Assembly: GCA_028707175.1 (NCBI GenBank)
Contig: JAQTUV010000004.1
Coordinates: 124,001-188,000 of the forward strand
Direction: 5' to 3'
From: Sideroxydans sp.
GTDB taxonomy: Bacteria > Pseudomonadota > Gammaproteobacteria > Burkholderiales > Gallionellaceae
DNA: 64,000 nt
Shown: in pieces, positions 7,474 to 17,826 of the stretch
How the letters are laid out: each line of letters begins with the position of its first letter
Position numbering within the stretch: the first letter of the stretch is position 1
Program-made: the position numbers and the translations under genes
The notes under the pieces: model-generated
Told to the model about the DNA's origin: nothing
Seen by the model: only the letters and a program-made list of their open reading frames with translations
Database searches by the model: none

Positions 7474-9588
7474 CTACCTTGCCTCATCTCGCCTCTGTAG
7501 TACCCGCCACATCCACACACCGAACAACGATAACGCCACAAATCCAAGCGCCAATGGCCAGTACGCGGGGCGGTTCCACTCGCTACGTAATTGTTCGCGC
7601 TGAGCCGCATCCACACGCCAATATTTAAGTTTGTTGTTGGCCATGATGTTCGGCTTGATGTTGTGCAACCAGTCGTGTTGCAGGACATATTGCTTGGGGT
7701 GATAGCCCCATAGCCACGGTGAGTCGCGGCGCAATATCTCCAGCGCATCGTCGATGATGGCTTGGCGTTGTGGGCCGTTGTCCATATTCTTCAACTGCTC
7801 GAACAGGCGATCGAATTCAGGGTTGCTGTAGTTGCTAGCGTTCTCACCGCTGAACTTCACCTTACCTTGTGGCCCGTGCAACAGGAACAAGAAGTTCTCA
7901 GGGTCGGGATAATCGGCGTTCCAACCGTAGTAATACATCTGCATATCGCCGCGCCGTATCTTGTCTTGGAAGCGGTTGTAGTCGGTGCTGCGCACATCGA
8001 GTTGCACACCGATTTTGTCGAACTGTTTGCGTATCCAATCCAAGCGCGATTTGTTGCCCACGCCATTGGCCGTAGTGTCGAGGTGGATGACTAGCGGTTG
8101 TTTGGTCTTGGCATCTACGCCATTGAGATAACCTGCTTCTGCCAATAGCCGTTTCGCCTCGACGATACTTTTACGTTTAGGCGCACCATCCACCCAGTCG
8201 TACACATAAGCGTTGATGCCATCCTTCCCTTCTTTGAAGCCGAAGATACCGGGCGGGATGGGTGACTGCGCCGAAATGCCGCGCCCGTTGGCGAAGATGG
8301 AGATGAACTCTTCGAAGTCCACTGCGATAGCGATGGCACGGCGCAATTTGCTGGCGCGCTCAGAGTTGCCGCCCACGACTGGATCTAGCCAGTTGAATCC
8401 GGTGTACATAGTGGAGGTGGCCACCGAGGTATTGAGTGTAATGCCCTGCACCTTCATCTCATCACTCACGGCCGCTTCGCCACTCACACTCACTTGCACC
8501 GCCTGATCAAAACTATCCGAGCTGATGCCGGAGGCATCGTAATAGCCTTGCAGGAATTTGTTCCAGTACGGGATGGTCTCTTTCTCTAATGAGAACACCA
8601 CTTGGTCGATGAGCGGCAAGGGCTTGCCTGCATCCGCCAAGTAGCCGGCTGGCGCATCCCCCGCTTCGCCTTCACTTGGATAGGTCTCGCTGTCGTAATA
8701 CGGATTCTTCGTCATCACCATACGACGGTTGGGATCGTTCTCCGAGAGGTAATACGGCCCGCTCCCCACCGGCCACCAATCCAGCGTGAGGTTACGTTCT
8801 TTCATTCCCGCTTGCGCATAAAAACGCTCTACTTCTTGCGGCATAGGCGAGAAGAACGGCATCGCCAACCAATAAGCGAACTGTGGATATTTGCCGTGTA
8901 TGGTGATGCGATACGTAGTGTCGTTCACCACCTCCACACCGTTCAAGGGATAACGCTCGATGTCGAGGAAACCTGCTGACTTGCTAGCAGTTTGCAACGC
9001 TGCCGCATATTCCTTGAGACCGACGATGTACTCGCCCATCACACCCGCGATAGGCGTATGCAGCTGCGGATGCACGAGACGTTTGATCTGATGTACGTAG
9101 TCCGCGGCTGTGACGATGCGCGTGCCTACCTGTTTAAAATCGCTCAAGGTATGGATGCTGGCTAGGTCGGCCGCCGTTAAGTTCATGTACTCGGGCACAA
9201 AAGCGGGATGCGGCTGGTAGCGCATGTTCGGCTTGATGTGTACTTCATACACGCTGTAGACGATGCGTTGAGGCGCAGCTGTATCCGGTAATGGGCGCTT
9301 GTCTTTGTCTAGATAACGCACACTGGGCATCTCACTGGCAGCCAAGGGCACGAGTTCATACGGGCGCTTCAGATAATGGTATTGCAGCGGCGGCGAATAG
9401 ATGTGCGCGAGGAACTCGTATTCGTTCTCGCTATATGCTTGTGCGGGGTCGAGGTGCTTAGGGCGCTCGGTGAACGCGGTGTAGAGAATGGACTTGGCTG
9501 CATCGTCAGACGGATAGGGATCATTCCACAACACACCGTCGCAGGCACTTAGCAACAACAAAGACAAGATGGATAGCAGGGATTTCAT
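7474..9588 (-). CDS. Extracellular solute-binding lipoprotein, family 5 (peptide ABC type)
   Basis: 704-aa SBP_bac_5 protein. Start set at ATG 9588, which gives a lipoprotein signal MKSLLSILSLLLLSAC with the lipobox LLSAC; the 19 upstream in-frame codons are probably not translated. The body has family features such as the opening ILYTAFTERPKHLDPAQAYSENE, VGSGPYYL and ADYPDPENFLFLLHGP. Unusually it also has a C-terminal transmembrane helix (YWPLALGFVALSLFGVWMW) followed by basic residues. No permease or ATPase genes are adjacent, so it is either an orphan binding protein or works with a distant transporter. Confidence 0.88.
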   Translation of the reverse strand: MKSLLSILSLLLLSACDGVLWNDPYPSDDAAKSILYTAFTERPKHLDPAQAYSENEYEFLAHIYSPPLQYHYLKRPYELVPLAASEMPSVRYLDKDKRPLPDTAAPQRIVYSVYEVHIKPNMRYQPHPAFVPEYMNLTAADLASIHTLSDFKQVGTRIVTAADYVHQIKRLVHPQLHTPIAGVMGEYIVGLKEYAAALQTASKSAGFLDIERYPLNGVEVVNDTTYRITIHGKYPQFAYWLAMPFFSPMPQEVERFYAQAGMKERNLTLDWWPVGSGPYYLSENDPNRRMVMTKNPYYDSETYPSEGEAGDAPAGYLADAGKPLPLIDQVVFSLEKETIPYWNKFLQGYYDASGISSDSFDQAVQVSVSGEAAVSDEMKVQGITLNTSVATSTMYTGFNWLDPVVGGNSERASKLRRAIAIAVDFEEFISIFANGRGISAQSPIPPGIFGFKEGKDGINAYVYDWVDGAPKRKSIVEAKRLLAEAGYLNGVDAKTKQPLVIHLDTTANGVGNKSRLDWIRKQFDKIGVQLDVRSTDYNRFQDKIRRGDMQMYYYGWNADYPDPENFLFLLHGPQGKVKFSGENASNYSNPEFDRLFEQLKNMDNGPQRQAIIDDALEILRRDSPWLWGYHPKQYVLQHDWLHNIKPNIMANNKLKYWRVDAAQREQLRSEWNRPAYWPLALGFVALSLFGVWMWRVLQRRDEAR

Positions 9589-9654
9589 GGTGCGAGAGTT
9601 TAGCCGAACCCGCCCCATCAATGTAAGATTGAGCCTATTACTCACGGACTCAAC

Positions 9655-10686
9655 ATGATGAACTCAGACTGGCAAAATTTCCTTTCCGCTCAAGGCGCGC
9701 ACCTACAAGAGGGGATCGTTCAATATTTCGGTGATGCCGCTGCTGAGCGCACCACCACGCGTGATGGCACGGTGCGCTGCAATCTCTCGCAATTCGGCTT
9801 GCTCAAGGTATCTGGCGACGATGCGCAATCATTCTTACAGAACCTACTCTCCAACGACATCCGCGAAGTCACCTCGAATCACGCGCAGCTCTCCAGCTTC
9901 AACAATGCCAAAGGGCGCATGTTGGCGAGTCTCTTGATCTGGCGTGATGGCAACGACTATGTGCTGCAATTGCATCACAGCCTGTGCGAACCCATCCGCA
10001 AGAAGCTCTCCATGTATGTGCTGCGCAGCAAGGTGAAAATAGTAGATGTGAGCGCTGAGTTGGTTTGTATCGGTGTCGCAGGTGCCAATGCGCGCAAGAC
10101 CTTACAGGCGCTCTACCCTGCACTGCCACAACAAGCCATGGCGGTTGCCACACAGGGTGAAGATAGCATCCTTTGCCGCAAAGCTGATCGCTTCCAGATC
10201 ACCACCACAGCACAATGTGCCATCGAGTTGTGGCAAGCGCTTTCCGCTTTACCCGCCGTCGGCTCACCTTGCTGGGATTGGTTAGACATCCGCGCCGGCG
10301 TGCCTTTCGTACAAGCCGTCACGCTCGAAGCCTTTGTGCCGCAGATGCTCAACTTCGAAGTCATCGGTGGCGTGAATTTCAAGAAAGGTTGCTACCCAGG
10401 ACAGGAGGTGGTGGCACGTATGCATTACCTCGGCAAGGCAAGTCGCCGCATGTATCTGGCTCATCTTGATGGTGCAACGGAAGCAAAAGCAGGAGATGCG
10501 CTGTTCAGCAAGGCATCGGATGAACAATCTTGCGGCACGGTAGTGGATGCTCGCCCCTCACCCAATGGTGGCATAGACCTGCTGGCGGTGGTGCAAACGG
10601 CTAGCCATGAGAGTGCCGCGGTCCATCTTGGAACAATAGATGGCCCACAACTGCAGTTCCAATCATTGCCCTATACGTTACCGTGA
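9655..10686 (+). CDS. ygfZ: YgfZ/GcvT-like folate-binding protein
   Basis: 343-aa folate-binding protein of the YgfZ group, which supports iron-sulfur cluster assembly or repair in MiaB-type enzymes. The diagnostic KGCYPGQE motif is present at residues 244-251, with the conserved Cys at 246. The N-terminal fold (LLKVSGDDAQSFLQNLLSNDI) is GcvT-like. It starts 66 bp from the divergent lipoprotein gene and overlaps the next gene by 4 bp, which implies translational coupling. Confidence 0.92.
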   Translation: MMNSDWQNFLSAQGAHLQEGIVQYFGDAAAERTTTRDGTVRCNLSQFGLLKVSGDDAQSFLQNLLSNDIREVTSNHAQLSSFNNAKGRMLASLLIWRDGNDYVLQLHHSLCEPIRKKLSMYVLRSKVKIVDVSAELVCIGVAGANARKTLQALYPALPQQAMAVATQGEDSILCRKADRFQITTTAQCAIELWQALSALPAVGSPCWDWLDIRAGVPFVQAVTLEAFVPQMLNFEVIGGVNFKKGCYPGQEVVARMHYLGKASRRMYLAHLDGATEAKAGDALFSKASDEQSCGTVVDARPSPNGGIDLLAVVQTASHESAAVHLGTIDGPQLQFQSLPYTLP

Positions 10687-11351
10687 ACCTGCCCGTCCAA
10701 TTATTCTCAAGTGACTGGTGGGCACTGGCTAATTTGCTATTTGTTGTTTTCCTAATATTTGCCGCACGCCAAGCACCGTTGCGCAACGTTTTAGACAACA
10801 GCATCATGGTAAATGCATTGGTCGCGTTGACATTAGGTGCATTCATTTTCTGGCAGTTCAATGCAGGCATACGCGCAGGCTTCAACTTTCACATCCTCGG
10901 CGCAACGTTGTTCATGTTGATGTTTGGCTGGCAAATAGCCAGCGTTTCGCTCACGCTGGTGATGGCTGCCACATGGCTACGTGCTGGAATGGATTGGACG
11001 ACGCTGGGCATGAATGGATTACTGATGATCGCCATTCCGGTGATATTTAGCGCATGGCTACTGCGTTTCAGCCAGCGCAATCTCCCTAAAAACCTATTTC
11101 TCTTCGTACTCTGGAATGGTTTTATCTGCGGCGCACTGGCAGTCGCGCTGAATACCTTTGCAGCGACTGTGCTGCTGTTACTGCTGAGCCAATATAACTG
11201 GGCCGAATTACAACACCACTACCTAATGATTTCGCCCATCATCATGCTTACCGAAGCATTCATTACAGGCATGCTCATCACGGCCTTCACGGTATTCCAG
11301 CCACAGGCAGTGATGCACTTCAGTGATGCAGAGTATATCGATGGAAAATAA
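10683..11351 (+). CDS. CbiM-like energy-coupling factor permease family membrane protein
   Basis: 222-aa integral membrane protein with about six helices. GTG start at 10683 overlaps the ygfZ stop by 4 bp. The loop FNFHILGATLFMLMFG resembles the helix region of CbiM/NikM S-components that normally carries a metal-binding site, and LTEAFITGMLITAFTVFQP resembles their C-terminal end. The extreme N terminus lacks the usual Met-His-Ile-Pro metal site. No ECF ATPase genes are nearby, so transport activity is uncertain. Coupled with ygfZ. Confidence 0.68.
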   Translation: MNLPVQLFSSDWWALANLLFVVFLIFAARQAPLRNVLDNSIMVNALVALTLGAFIFWQFNAGIRAGFNFHILGATLFMLMFGWQIASVSLTLVMAATWLRAGMDWTTLGMNGLLMIAIPVIFSAWLLRFSQRNLPKNLFLFVLWNGFICGALAVALNTFAATVLLLLLSQYNWAELQHHYLMISPIIMLTEAFITGMLITAFTVFQPQAVMHFSDAEYIDGK

Positions 11352-11353
11352 AA

Positions 11354-11791
11354 TTAGCGCGGCTTGAGTTCCAACTTCATCTTGATATGCGGCAGTCCCG
11401 CATCCATGAACTCCTCACCTACAGCGGCAAAACCGAACCCTTGGTAGAACGGTACTGCATGGGTTTGCGCGTCGATATCCACCCAGGGATACCCACGCGA
11501 ACGCGCTTCATCTAACAAAGCCTCGACAATCGCTGTGCCCACACGCTGCTCGCGCCACGATTTCATCACCGCGACACGTCCAATGTGACCATTTGTGTAG
11601 ATACGGCCGCATGCGACAGCCTCACCATTCAGACTCAAGGCCAAAGCATGACGACAATCCGCATCGAATTCATCCCATTCCAATGCCTCTGGAACACCTT
11701 GTTCACGAATGAACACCGCATCTCGAATCGCACGCAACAGCGGCTCTCCGTCATGCCAAGACACCATACTGACCGTAAATGGATTACTCAA
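11354..11791 (-). CDS. GNAT-family N-acetyltransferase
   Basis: 145-aa GNAT protein. The acetyl-CoA-binding motif A is seen in IGRVAVMKSWREQRVGTAIVEALLDEA (R/Q-x-x-G-x-G/A form), followed by the late PFYQGFGFAAVGEEF strand typical of the ElaA/YitI branch. The N-terminal EQGVPEALEWDEFDADCRHALAL also suits that branch. Substrate is not predictable. It converges with the membrane gene upstream and is followed in the same direction, 11 bp away, by the end of the L,D-transpeptidase. Confidence 0.88.
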   Translation of the reverse strand: MSNPFTVSMVSWHDGEPLLRAIRDAVFIREQGVPEALEWDEFDADCRHALALSLNGEAVACGRIYTNGHIGRVAVMKSWREQRVGTAIVEALLDEARSRGYPWVDIDAQTHAVPFYQGFGFAAVGEEFMDAGLPHIKMKLELKPR

Positions 11792-11802
11792 CGCACACCT
11801 CC

Positions 11803-12830
<1,028 letters not shown>

Positions 12831-12907
12831 TCACACTTAGCAGCGCTTTGCTCAAAAAATGCCTAAATTTGTTAAGCTTCATTTAACTTCAACTTAAAGG
12901 AAATTTG

Positions 12908-13297
12908 ATGCACTCGATTAGCTTGATGTCAGGACTCGCTTCATTGTTCTTGCTTGTGTCGTGTGGCAAACCTAGCAGCCCTATGATAGTTGGCGGCCCT
13001 TGCTCCTACACGACCACACAAGGGATGGCGACAATCACCGCACTTAAAACTCAGGCCGATGGCATCGAAGTGCAATTCAACTTCCAAGCGAATGATAGTC
13101 ATGCGGCAGCCATCCCTGCCGACATGCACAATCATCTTACACTCTCGACTGGCTTGCCCACTTCACAATGGGTGACAGCTCAAAAATTAGTCGTAGGAAG
13201 TCAAATACCCGCACATCGCCAAGAAATTCAGACGGGCACTTGCACACCCTATATCTATGAATTCCCTACATTGAGTGATGCGCCACACGGGGCCTAG
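12908..13297 (+). CDS. Small putative lipoprotein
   Basis: 129-aa protein with a lipoprotein signal: hydrophobic LMSGLASLFLLVSC, then GKPSS. The Shine-Dalgarno AAAGGAAA precedes ATG 12908; TTG at 12905 is less likely. The mature part has a Cys near each end (GGPCSYTT, GTCTPYIYEF) and reads as a beta-rich domain, with TQGMATITALKTQADGIEVQFNF in the middle. No family recognised. It stands alone before bcp. Confidence 0.65.
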   Translation: MHSISLMSGLASLFLLVSCGKPSSPMIVGGPCSYTTTQGMATITALKTQADGIEVQFNFQANDSHAAAIPADMHNHLTLSTGLPTSQWVTAQKLVVGSQIPAHRQEIQTGTCTPYIYEFPTLSDAPHGA

Positions 13298-13358
13298 GTT
13301 TTAGCTTGCCATGCGGCGCAATTTTGACAACAATGCAGGCACATCACTGGAGCCCTTA

Positions 13359-13814
13359 ATGCCAAACCAAGCAGTCACCGATTTCACCCTTGCCGCCACA
13401 GGCGGTGCCAACTTCACGCTTTACCCCATTCGTACAAAATCCTTGGTGATTTTCTTTTACCCTAAGGACAACACGCCGGGTTGCACGACAGAGGTACAGC
13501 AATTCCGCGACCTGTATTCCGAATTTCAAAAAGCAGATTGCGAGGTCGTTGGTTTGTCGCGTGACAGCATCAAGTCGCACGAAAATTTCAAATCAAAATT
13601 CACTCTTCCCTTTGAGCTGCTATCTGACACAGAGGAAACCGTGTGTAATCTGTTTGGCGTCATCAAGCAGAAAAAGATGTATGGTAAAGATGTGCGTGGT
13701 ATCGAACGCAGCACTTTTGTGCTGGATAAAAAAGGCAATATCCGCAAGGAATGGCGTGGCCTCAAGGCGGACGGTCATGCTCAAGAAGTTCTCGCCTTTG
13801 TTCAAACTCTCTAG
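13359..13814 (+). CDS. bcp: Peroxiredoxin, BCP/PrxQ type
   Basis: 151-aa thiol peroxidase reducing peroxides with a thioredoxin-like fold. The peroxidatic Cys is Cys42 in KDNTPGCTTE. The residue five positions later, where many BCPs carry the resolving Cys, is not Cys (TTEVQQFRD), so it would act as a 1-Cys enzyme or use the Cys in FQKADCEVV. ATG 13359 is preferred (GGAG upstream; family-like opening MPNQAVTDFTL); an upstream ATG at 13311 lacks a good ribosome site. Nine bp upstream of the PhoH gene, so probably co-transcribed. Confidence 0.9.
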   Translation: MPNQAVTDFTLAATGGANFTLYPIRTKSLVIFFYPKDNTPGCTTEVQQFRDLYSEFQKADCEVVGLSRDSIKSHENFKSKFTLPFELLSDTEETVCNLFGVIKQKKMYGKDVRGIERSTFVLDKKGNIRKEWRGLKADGHAQEVLAFVQTL

Positions 13815-13822
13815 GAGACACC

Positions 13823-15238
13823 ATGAACGCGCTCAAAGCTACAACTGCGAAAGACACTAAGCTCTTTGTACTGGACACCAACGTGCTGATGCACGACCCA
13901 ACCAGCTTGTTCCGCTTCGAAGAGCACGATGTTTATCTGCCCATGTTCGTGCTGGAAGAATTGGACAACAATAAAAAAGGCATGACCGAAGTCGCGCGTA
14001 ATGCACGTCAGGCCAGCCGCTTCCTCGATAACTTAGTCAACGACAGCCAAGACAACATCGACAACGGCGTGCCACTGAATGCCTTAGGCAACAAAAATGC
14101 TACGGGTCGCTTGTATCTGCAAACAGAATTTATCCGTACGCCCTTGCCTGACACTTTGGCAAACGGCAAAGCCGATAACGCTATTCTGGGTGTGGTCAGC
14201 CATTTGCATACTTTGCATTCCAAACGTGATGTCGCGCTGGTCAGCAAAGATATCAATATGCGCATCAAAGCGCGTGCCTTGGGCTTGTCCGCACAGGACT
14301 ACTTCAACGACAAGGTGCTGGAAGATACCGACCTACTCTACACCGGCATGCTTGAGTTGCATCCAGAGTTTTGGGAAAAGAACGGCAAGGACATGACATC
14401 AGGTGCGGTTGATGGTCATACCTTTTACAACATAAAGGGACCGACCTGCCGCGACTTGTTAGTAAACGAGTTCGTGTACCAAGACGAGGGAGTAGATAAA
14501 CCTTTTTATGCAGTCGTCGCCACTCAAGATGACAATGCCGCGACGCTACGCACCCTCACTGACTTTACGCACACCAAAAATGCTGTCTGGGGTATCACTG
14601 CACGTAACCGCGAGCAGAATTTCGTGCTCAATCTGCTGATGAATCCCGAGATCGACTTCGTCACTTTGCTGGGACAAGCGGGCACGGGCAAGACCTTGCT
14701 CACTTTGGCTGCGGGTTTGATGCAGACTTTGGAACACAAGTTGTATTCCGAGATCATCATGACGCGCGTCACCGTTCCTGTCGGTGAAGACATCGGTTTC
14801 TTGCCTGGCACGGAAGAAGAGAAGATGTCGCCATGGATGGGCGCGTTGGACGACAACCTCGATGTATTGAATCAGACCAACGATGAGGGCGGCGAATGGG
14901 GACGTGCCGCGACTCGCGACCTGATTCGCTCTCGCATCAAGATCAAGTCGCTCAACTTCATGCGCGGTCGCACCTTCCTCAACAAGTACCTCATCATCGA
15001 CGAGGCGCAGAACCTCACGCCCAAGCAGATGAAGACACTCATCACCCGTGCCGGCCCCGGCACCAAGGTGGTGTGTATGGGCAACATCGCGCAGATCGAT
15101 ACGCCTTACCTCACAGAAGGTAGTTCGGGTCTGACCTACGTGGTGGATCGATTCAAAGGCTGGCCTCACAGCGGTCATGTCACCTTGCAACGCGGCGAAC
15201 GTTCACGTTTGGCTGATCATGCGGCGGAAGTGTTATGA
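13823..15238 (+). CDS. PIN-domain / PhoH-like ATPase (YlaK type)
   Basis: 471-aa two-domain protein. Residues about 10-140 form a PIN RNase domain ([12 protein letters not shown], with further acidic positions in [12 protein letters not shown] and KADNAILG). The C-terminal half is a PhoH ATPase: Walker A GQAGTGKT about residue 283 and Walker [10 protein letters not shown]. The PIN-PhoH fusion resembles VapC-PhoH helicase/RNase proteins, suggesting ATP-driven RNA unwinding plus cleavage. ATG 13823 has AGGAG upstream. It overlaps msrB by 4 bp and follows bcp by 8 bp, an apparent stress-response operon. Confidence 0.92.
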   Translation: MNALKATTAKDTKLFVLDTNVLMHDPTSLFRFEEHDVYLPMFVLEELDNNKKGMTEVARNARQASRFLDNLVNDSQDNIDNGVPLNALGNKNATGRLYLQTEFIRTPLPDTLANGKADNAILGVVSHLHTLHSKRDVALVSKDINMRIKARALGLSAQDYFNDKVLEDTDLLYTGMLELHPEFWEKNGKDMTSGAVDGHTFYNIKGPTCRDLLVNEFVYQDEGVDKPFYAVVATQDDNAATLRTLTDFTHTKNAVWGITARNREQNFVLNLLMNPEIDFVTLLGQAGTGKTLLTLAAGLMQTLEHKLYSEIIMTRVTVPVGEDIGFLPGTEEEKMSPWMGALDDNLDVLNQTNDEGGEWGRAATRDLIRSRIKIKSLNFMRGRTFLNKYLIIDEAQNLTPKQMKTLITRAGPGTKVVCMGNIAQIDTPYLTEGSSGLTYVVDRFKGWPHSGHVTLQRGERSRLADHAAEVL

Positions 15239-15645
15239 ACGAGCCTATTATTCCTAACCCGCTCGATAAAACAGATGCGGAATGGCGCGAAGAGCTCACG
15301 CCAGACCAATTCCACATCTGTCGTGAACACGGTACTGAAGTGGCTTTTTCTGGCGAATATTGGGATTGCAACGACCATGGAACGTATCGCTGCATTTGCT
15401 GTGGCTCGCCCCTATTCGATTCCGAAACAAAATATGAATCGGGTACGGGGTGGCCTAGTTTCTGGCAACCCATCAATGAAGATGCACTGGCTTTCAGTGA
15501 AGACGACCCTCTCGGTATGGACAGGGTGGAAGTCATCTGCGGCAAATGCGATGCACACCTAGGGCATGTGTTCGAAGACGGCCCAGAACCAACAGGGCTT
15601 CGTTACTGCATTAATTCGGCTTCGCTAGCACTGGATCGTAATTAA
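15235..15645 (+). CDS. msrB: Peptide methionine-(R)-sulfoxide reductase
   Basis: 136-aa MsrB. Zinc site from two CxxC pairs (CICCGSPLF and [10 protein letters not shown]); catalytic Cys in [16 protein letters not shown] and GWPSF motifs also present. It reduces the R epimer of methionine sulfoxide with thioredoxin. The 4-bp overlap with the PhoH gene and the upstream peroxiredoxin point to an oxidative-damage operon. A G/C hairpin without a T-run follows at 15652-15667. Confidence 0.95.
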   Translation: MNEPIIPNPLDKTDAEWREELTPDQFHICREHGTEVAFSGEYWDCNDHGTYRCICCGSPLFDSETKYESGTGWPSFWQPINEDALAFSEDDPLGMDRVEVICGKCDAHLGHVFEDGPEPTGLRYCINSASLALDRN

Positions 15646-15651
15646 CCCATC

Positions 15652-15667
15652 GGGCGCGAAAGCGCCC
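15652..15667 (+). other. GGGCGC-GAAA-GCGCCC hairpin between msrB and yciB
   Basis: Perfect 6-bp GC stem with a GAAA tetraloop, 6 bp after the msrB stop and 22 bp before the yciB start. No T-run, so more likely an mRNA processing or stability element than a terminator. Confidence 0.45.
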
Positions 15668-15688
15668 CTCCCAAGACAGACATCAACC

Positions 15689-16234
15689 ATGAAACTTTTG
15701 TTCGACCTTTTTCCCGTCATTCTCTTTTTCATCGTTTTCAAGATCGCAGGCGTTTATGCGGCCACTGCCACTGCCATCGCAGCGACATTTGCACAGGTAG
15801 CTTGGACGAAATACCGCCACGGTAAAGTCGACACCATGCTATGGGTCAGCCTTGGCATCATCACGATATTTGGTGGTGCAACGCTTTTGCTGCATGACGA
15901 AAGCTTCATCAAATGGAAACCCACCGTGTTGTATTGGTTCTTTTCCGCAACGCTATTGTTTTCCGTCATCTTGTTCAAAAAGAATCTGATGCGCGCACTG
16001 CTCAATGAAAAAATGGCTTTGCCTGACAAGGTTTGGCACAACCTGAATTTAACGTGGAGTGCATTCTTTGCAGCTTTGGGCTTCCTGAATCTATACGTCG
16101 CGTTCAATTACAGCACTGACACTTGGGTCAATTTCAAATTATTTGGCTTCACCGGCATCATGTTGGTATTCATCCTCGCTCAAGCGGCGATGCTGTCCAA
16201 ATATGTCGAAGAAGATAAACAAGGAGAACAATGA
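15689..16234 (+). CDS. yciB: Inner-membrane septation/intracellular septation protein YciB (IspZ)
   Basis: 181-aa membrane protein with about five helices. The opening [18 protein letters not shown] is diagnostic for the YciB/IspZ family, as are [12 protein letters not shown] and [21 protein letters not shown]. YciB supports envelope integrity and interacts with cell-elongation and division proteins in E. coli. It overlaps the yciI-like gene by 4 bp, the usual pairing. Confidence 0.94.
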   Translation: MKLLFDLFPVILFFIVFKIAGVYAATATAIAATFAQVAWTKYRHGKVDTMLWVSLGIITIFGGATLLLHDESFIKWKPTVLYWFFSATLLFSVILFKKNLMRALLNEKMALPDKVWHNLNLTWSAFFAALGFLNLYVAFNYSTDTWVNFKLFGFTGIMLVFILAQAAMLSKYVEEDKQGEQ

Positions 16235-16536
16235 TGCTCTACGCGATTATGGGAAACGATGTCGCCAATAGTCTAGAAAAACGCGCTGGCGCACGCCCTG
16301 CTCACTTGGCACGTCTGCAACGCTTACAAGATGAGGGACGCTTGATCCTAGCCGGCCCTTTCCCTGCGGTCGATTCAAATGACCCTAGCGCCGCAGGCTT
16401 TACAGGCAGCCTGATTGTTGCCGAATTCGCTACCCTCGTAGAGGCCGAGACATGGGCCGCTGCCGACCCTTACGTTGCGGCAGGTGTCTATGAGCAGGTC
16501 ACCGTGCGACCTTACAAGAAAGTATTCCCCAGCTGA
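16231..16536 (+). CDS. YciI family protein
   Basis: 101-aa ferredoxin-like-fold YciI protein ([64 protein letters not shown]). The conserved Asp and His of the presumed active site are visible (DDP-type ADPY, AHLARL). Function unknown in general. Coupled to yciB by a 4-bp overlap. A short stem ATGCCC/GGGCAT followed by Ts lies at about 16550-16583 and may end the transcript. Confidence 0.9.
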   Translation: MMLYAIMGNDVANSLEKRAGARPAHLARLQRLQDEGRLILAGPFPAVDSNDPSAAGFTGSLIVAEFATLVEAETWAAADPYVAAGVYEQVTVRPYKKVFPS

Positions 16537-16620
16537 AAGCGTCACTACGATGCCCTGTGCTATATTGCGCGCCGGGCATTTTTAACCCTTCAAATCATTT
16601 ATCCTCATAAGGAAAGAAAC

Positions 16621-17412
16621 ATGCTGAAATTTTCCAAGATCACCTTGCTATCCGCTCTGTTGCTAAGCACTTTTGGCGCTCAAGCTGCGGAATCCGCTGA
16701 TAAATCTATCGCGCTAGTGAATGGCGTCTCCATTCCTCAATCGCGTTTAGATATGCGTGTTAAAGCCGCAACGACACAAGCTGGACAGCCTGACTCTCCT
16801 GAAATGCGTAAAGCCATCCGTGAAGATCTGATCAAACTTGAAGTCATCTCTCAAGCTGCAAAAAAAATGGGCTTGGATAAACAACCTGAAGCAGCAATGC
16901 AACTGGAAATGGCTTCCCAACAAGTGTTAGCTGGTGCATTCGTACAAGACTACGCAAAATCACACCCCGTAAGCGAAGATTCGATGAAGCAAGACTACGA
17001 AACAATGAAAGCTCGCGTGGGTAACAAAGAGTACAAAGTTTCCCATATCTTGGTCGCTTCAGAGACAGAAGCACAAGCTGTCATATCCCGCTTGAAGAAA
17101 GAAAAATTCGCTAAAGTGGCCAAAGAGAAATCTAAAGACCCTGGCTCAAAAGATACGGGCGGTGATTTAGGCTGGTCTGTTCCCACTAATTACGTACAGC
17201 CTTTCGGTGAAGCTGTGATGAAACTGAACAAAGGACAAATAAGCGCCCCCGTTCAAACACAGTTCGGTTGGCACGTACTTAAGCTGGAAGATACACGTGA
17301 TCTGAAGGTACCTACATTCGAAGAGTTGAAACCTCAACTAGAAAAACGTAAACAACAAGAAGGCATTCAAAAAGCCATCGCTGAATTGGTCGAAAAAGCA
17401 AAAGTAGAGTAA
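16621..17412 (+). CDS. Periplasmic parvulin-type peptidyl-prolyl isomerase
   Basis: 263-aa PpiC/SurA-like foldase. Signal peptide MLKFSKITLLSALLLSTFGA then QAAES. A SurA-N-like helical region follows (about 30-130: ALVNGVSIPQSRLDMRVK). The parvulin domain runs from about 140 to 232 (YKVSHILVASETEAQAVISRL, KDPGSKDTGGDLGW, PVQTQFGWHVLKLED). A Lys-rich C-terminal helix closes it. It helps fold outer-membrane or periplasmic proteins. AAGGAAAG precedes the ATG and a strong terminator follows. Confidence 0.93.
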   Translation: MLKFSKITLLSALLLSTFGAQAAESADKSIALVNGVSIPQSRLDMRVKAATTQAGQPDSPEMRKAIREDLIKLEVISQAAKKMGLDKQPEAAMQLEMASQQVLAGAFVQDYAKSHPVSEDSMKQDYETMKARVGNKEYKVSHILVASETEAQAVISRLKKEKFAKVAKEKSKDPGSKDTGGDLGWSVPTNYVQPFGEAVMKLNKGQISAPVQTQFGWHVLKLEDTRDLKVPTFEELKPQLEKRKQQEGIQKAIAELVEKAKVE

Positions 17413-17486
17413 GTTAAATTTTGCCCTGCCCTAAACTTGGTTGGCGGTAAAACCGTCGTTTTCCACCTTGTTCAAGTAAGTTCTTA

Positions 17487-17517
17487 AAGACGCCTGGTGC
17501 ACTGCATCAGGCGTCTT
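17487..17517 (+). terminator. Stem AAGACGCCTG/CAGGCGTCTT after the parvulin gene
   Basis: Perfect 10-bp inverted repeat with an 11-nt loop, 75 bp after the parvulin stop codon. Flanking A/T is modest, but the stem is strong. Confidence 0.6.
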
Positions 17518-17826
17518 GTATTACAGCCCTCCCGATTTGCACGTTCATCGCCGCAGATATGGTGAATTAACACCTCAGTTATCTTTTCACCGCCAAGTTC
17601 TTCGGCATCTGTGCAGGATCCCATCCTCCCGTTCCAACCAGTGTGCTCTGATAGCAGTCGCATCTATCTTTCATTGCGCACAGGATTTAAAGCTTCCCAA
17701 GGTGGCGTTGGCAGAAGTTTGGGCAGTGCTGCCATCATTGCAAAAAGTGTCGGCTTATTTCGTGGCCGATCAGCGGGCACAAAAAAGGCCAGCAATGCTG
17801 GCCTTTTAAAATACTAACGCAATGAA
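17518..17826. other. Intergenic region with a bidirectional terminator hairpin
   Basis: No supported gene; two short overlapping frames lack start signals and one ends inside the hairpin. At 17781-17811 the sequence AAAAGGCCAGC-AAT-GCTGGCCTTTT has A-runs on one side and T-runs on the other, and can end transcription in both directions, mainly for sodB coming from the right. Confidence 0.65.

Noticed and set aside
17516-17817. Two overlapping plus-strand frames before sodB
   Set aside because: No ribosome sites, and both end in or beyond the terminator hairpin at 17781-17811.
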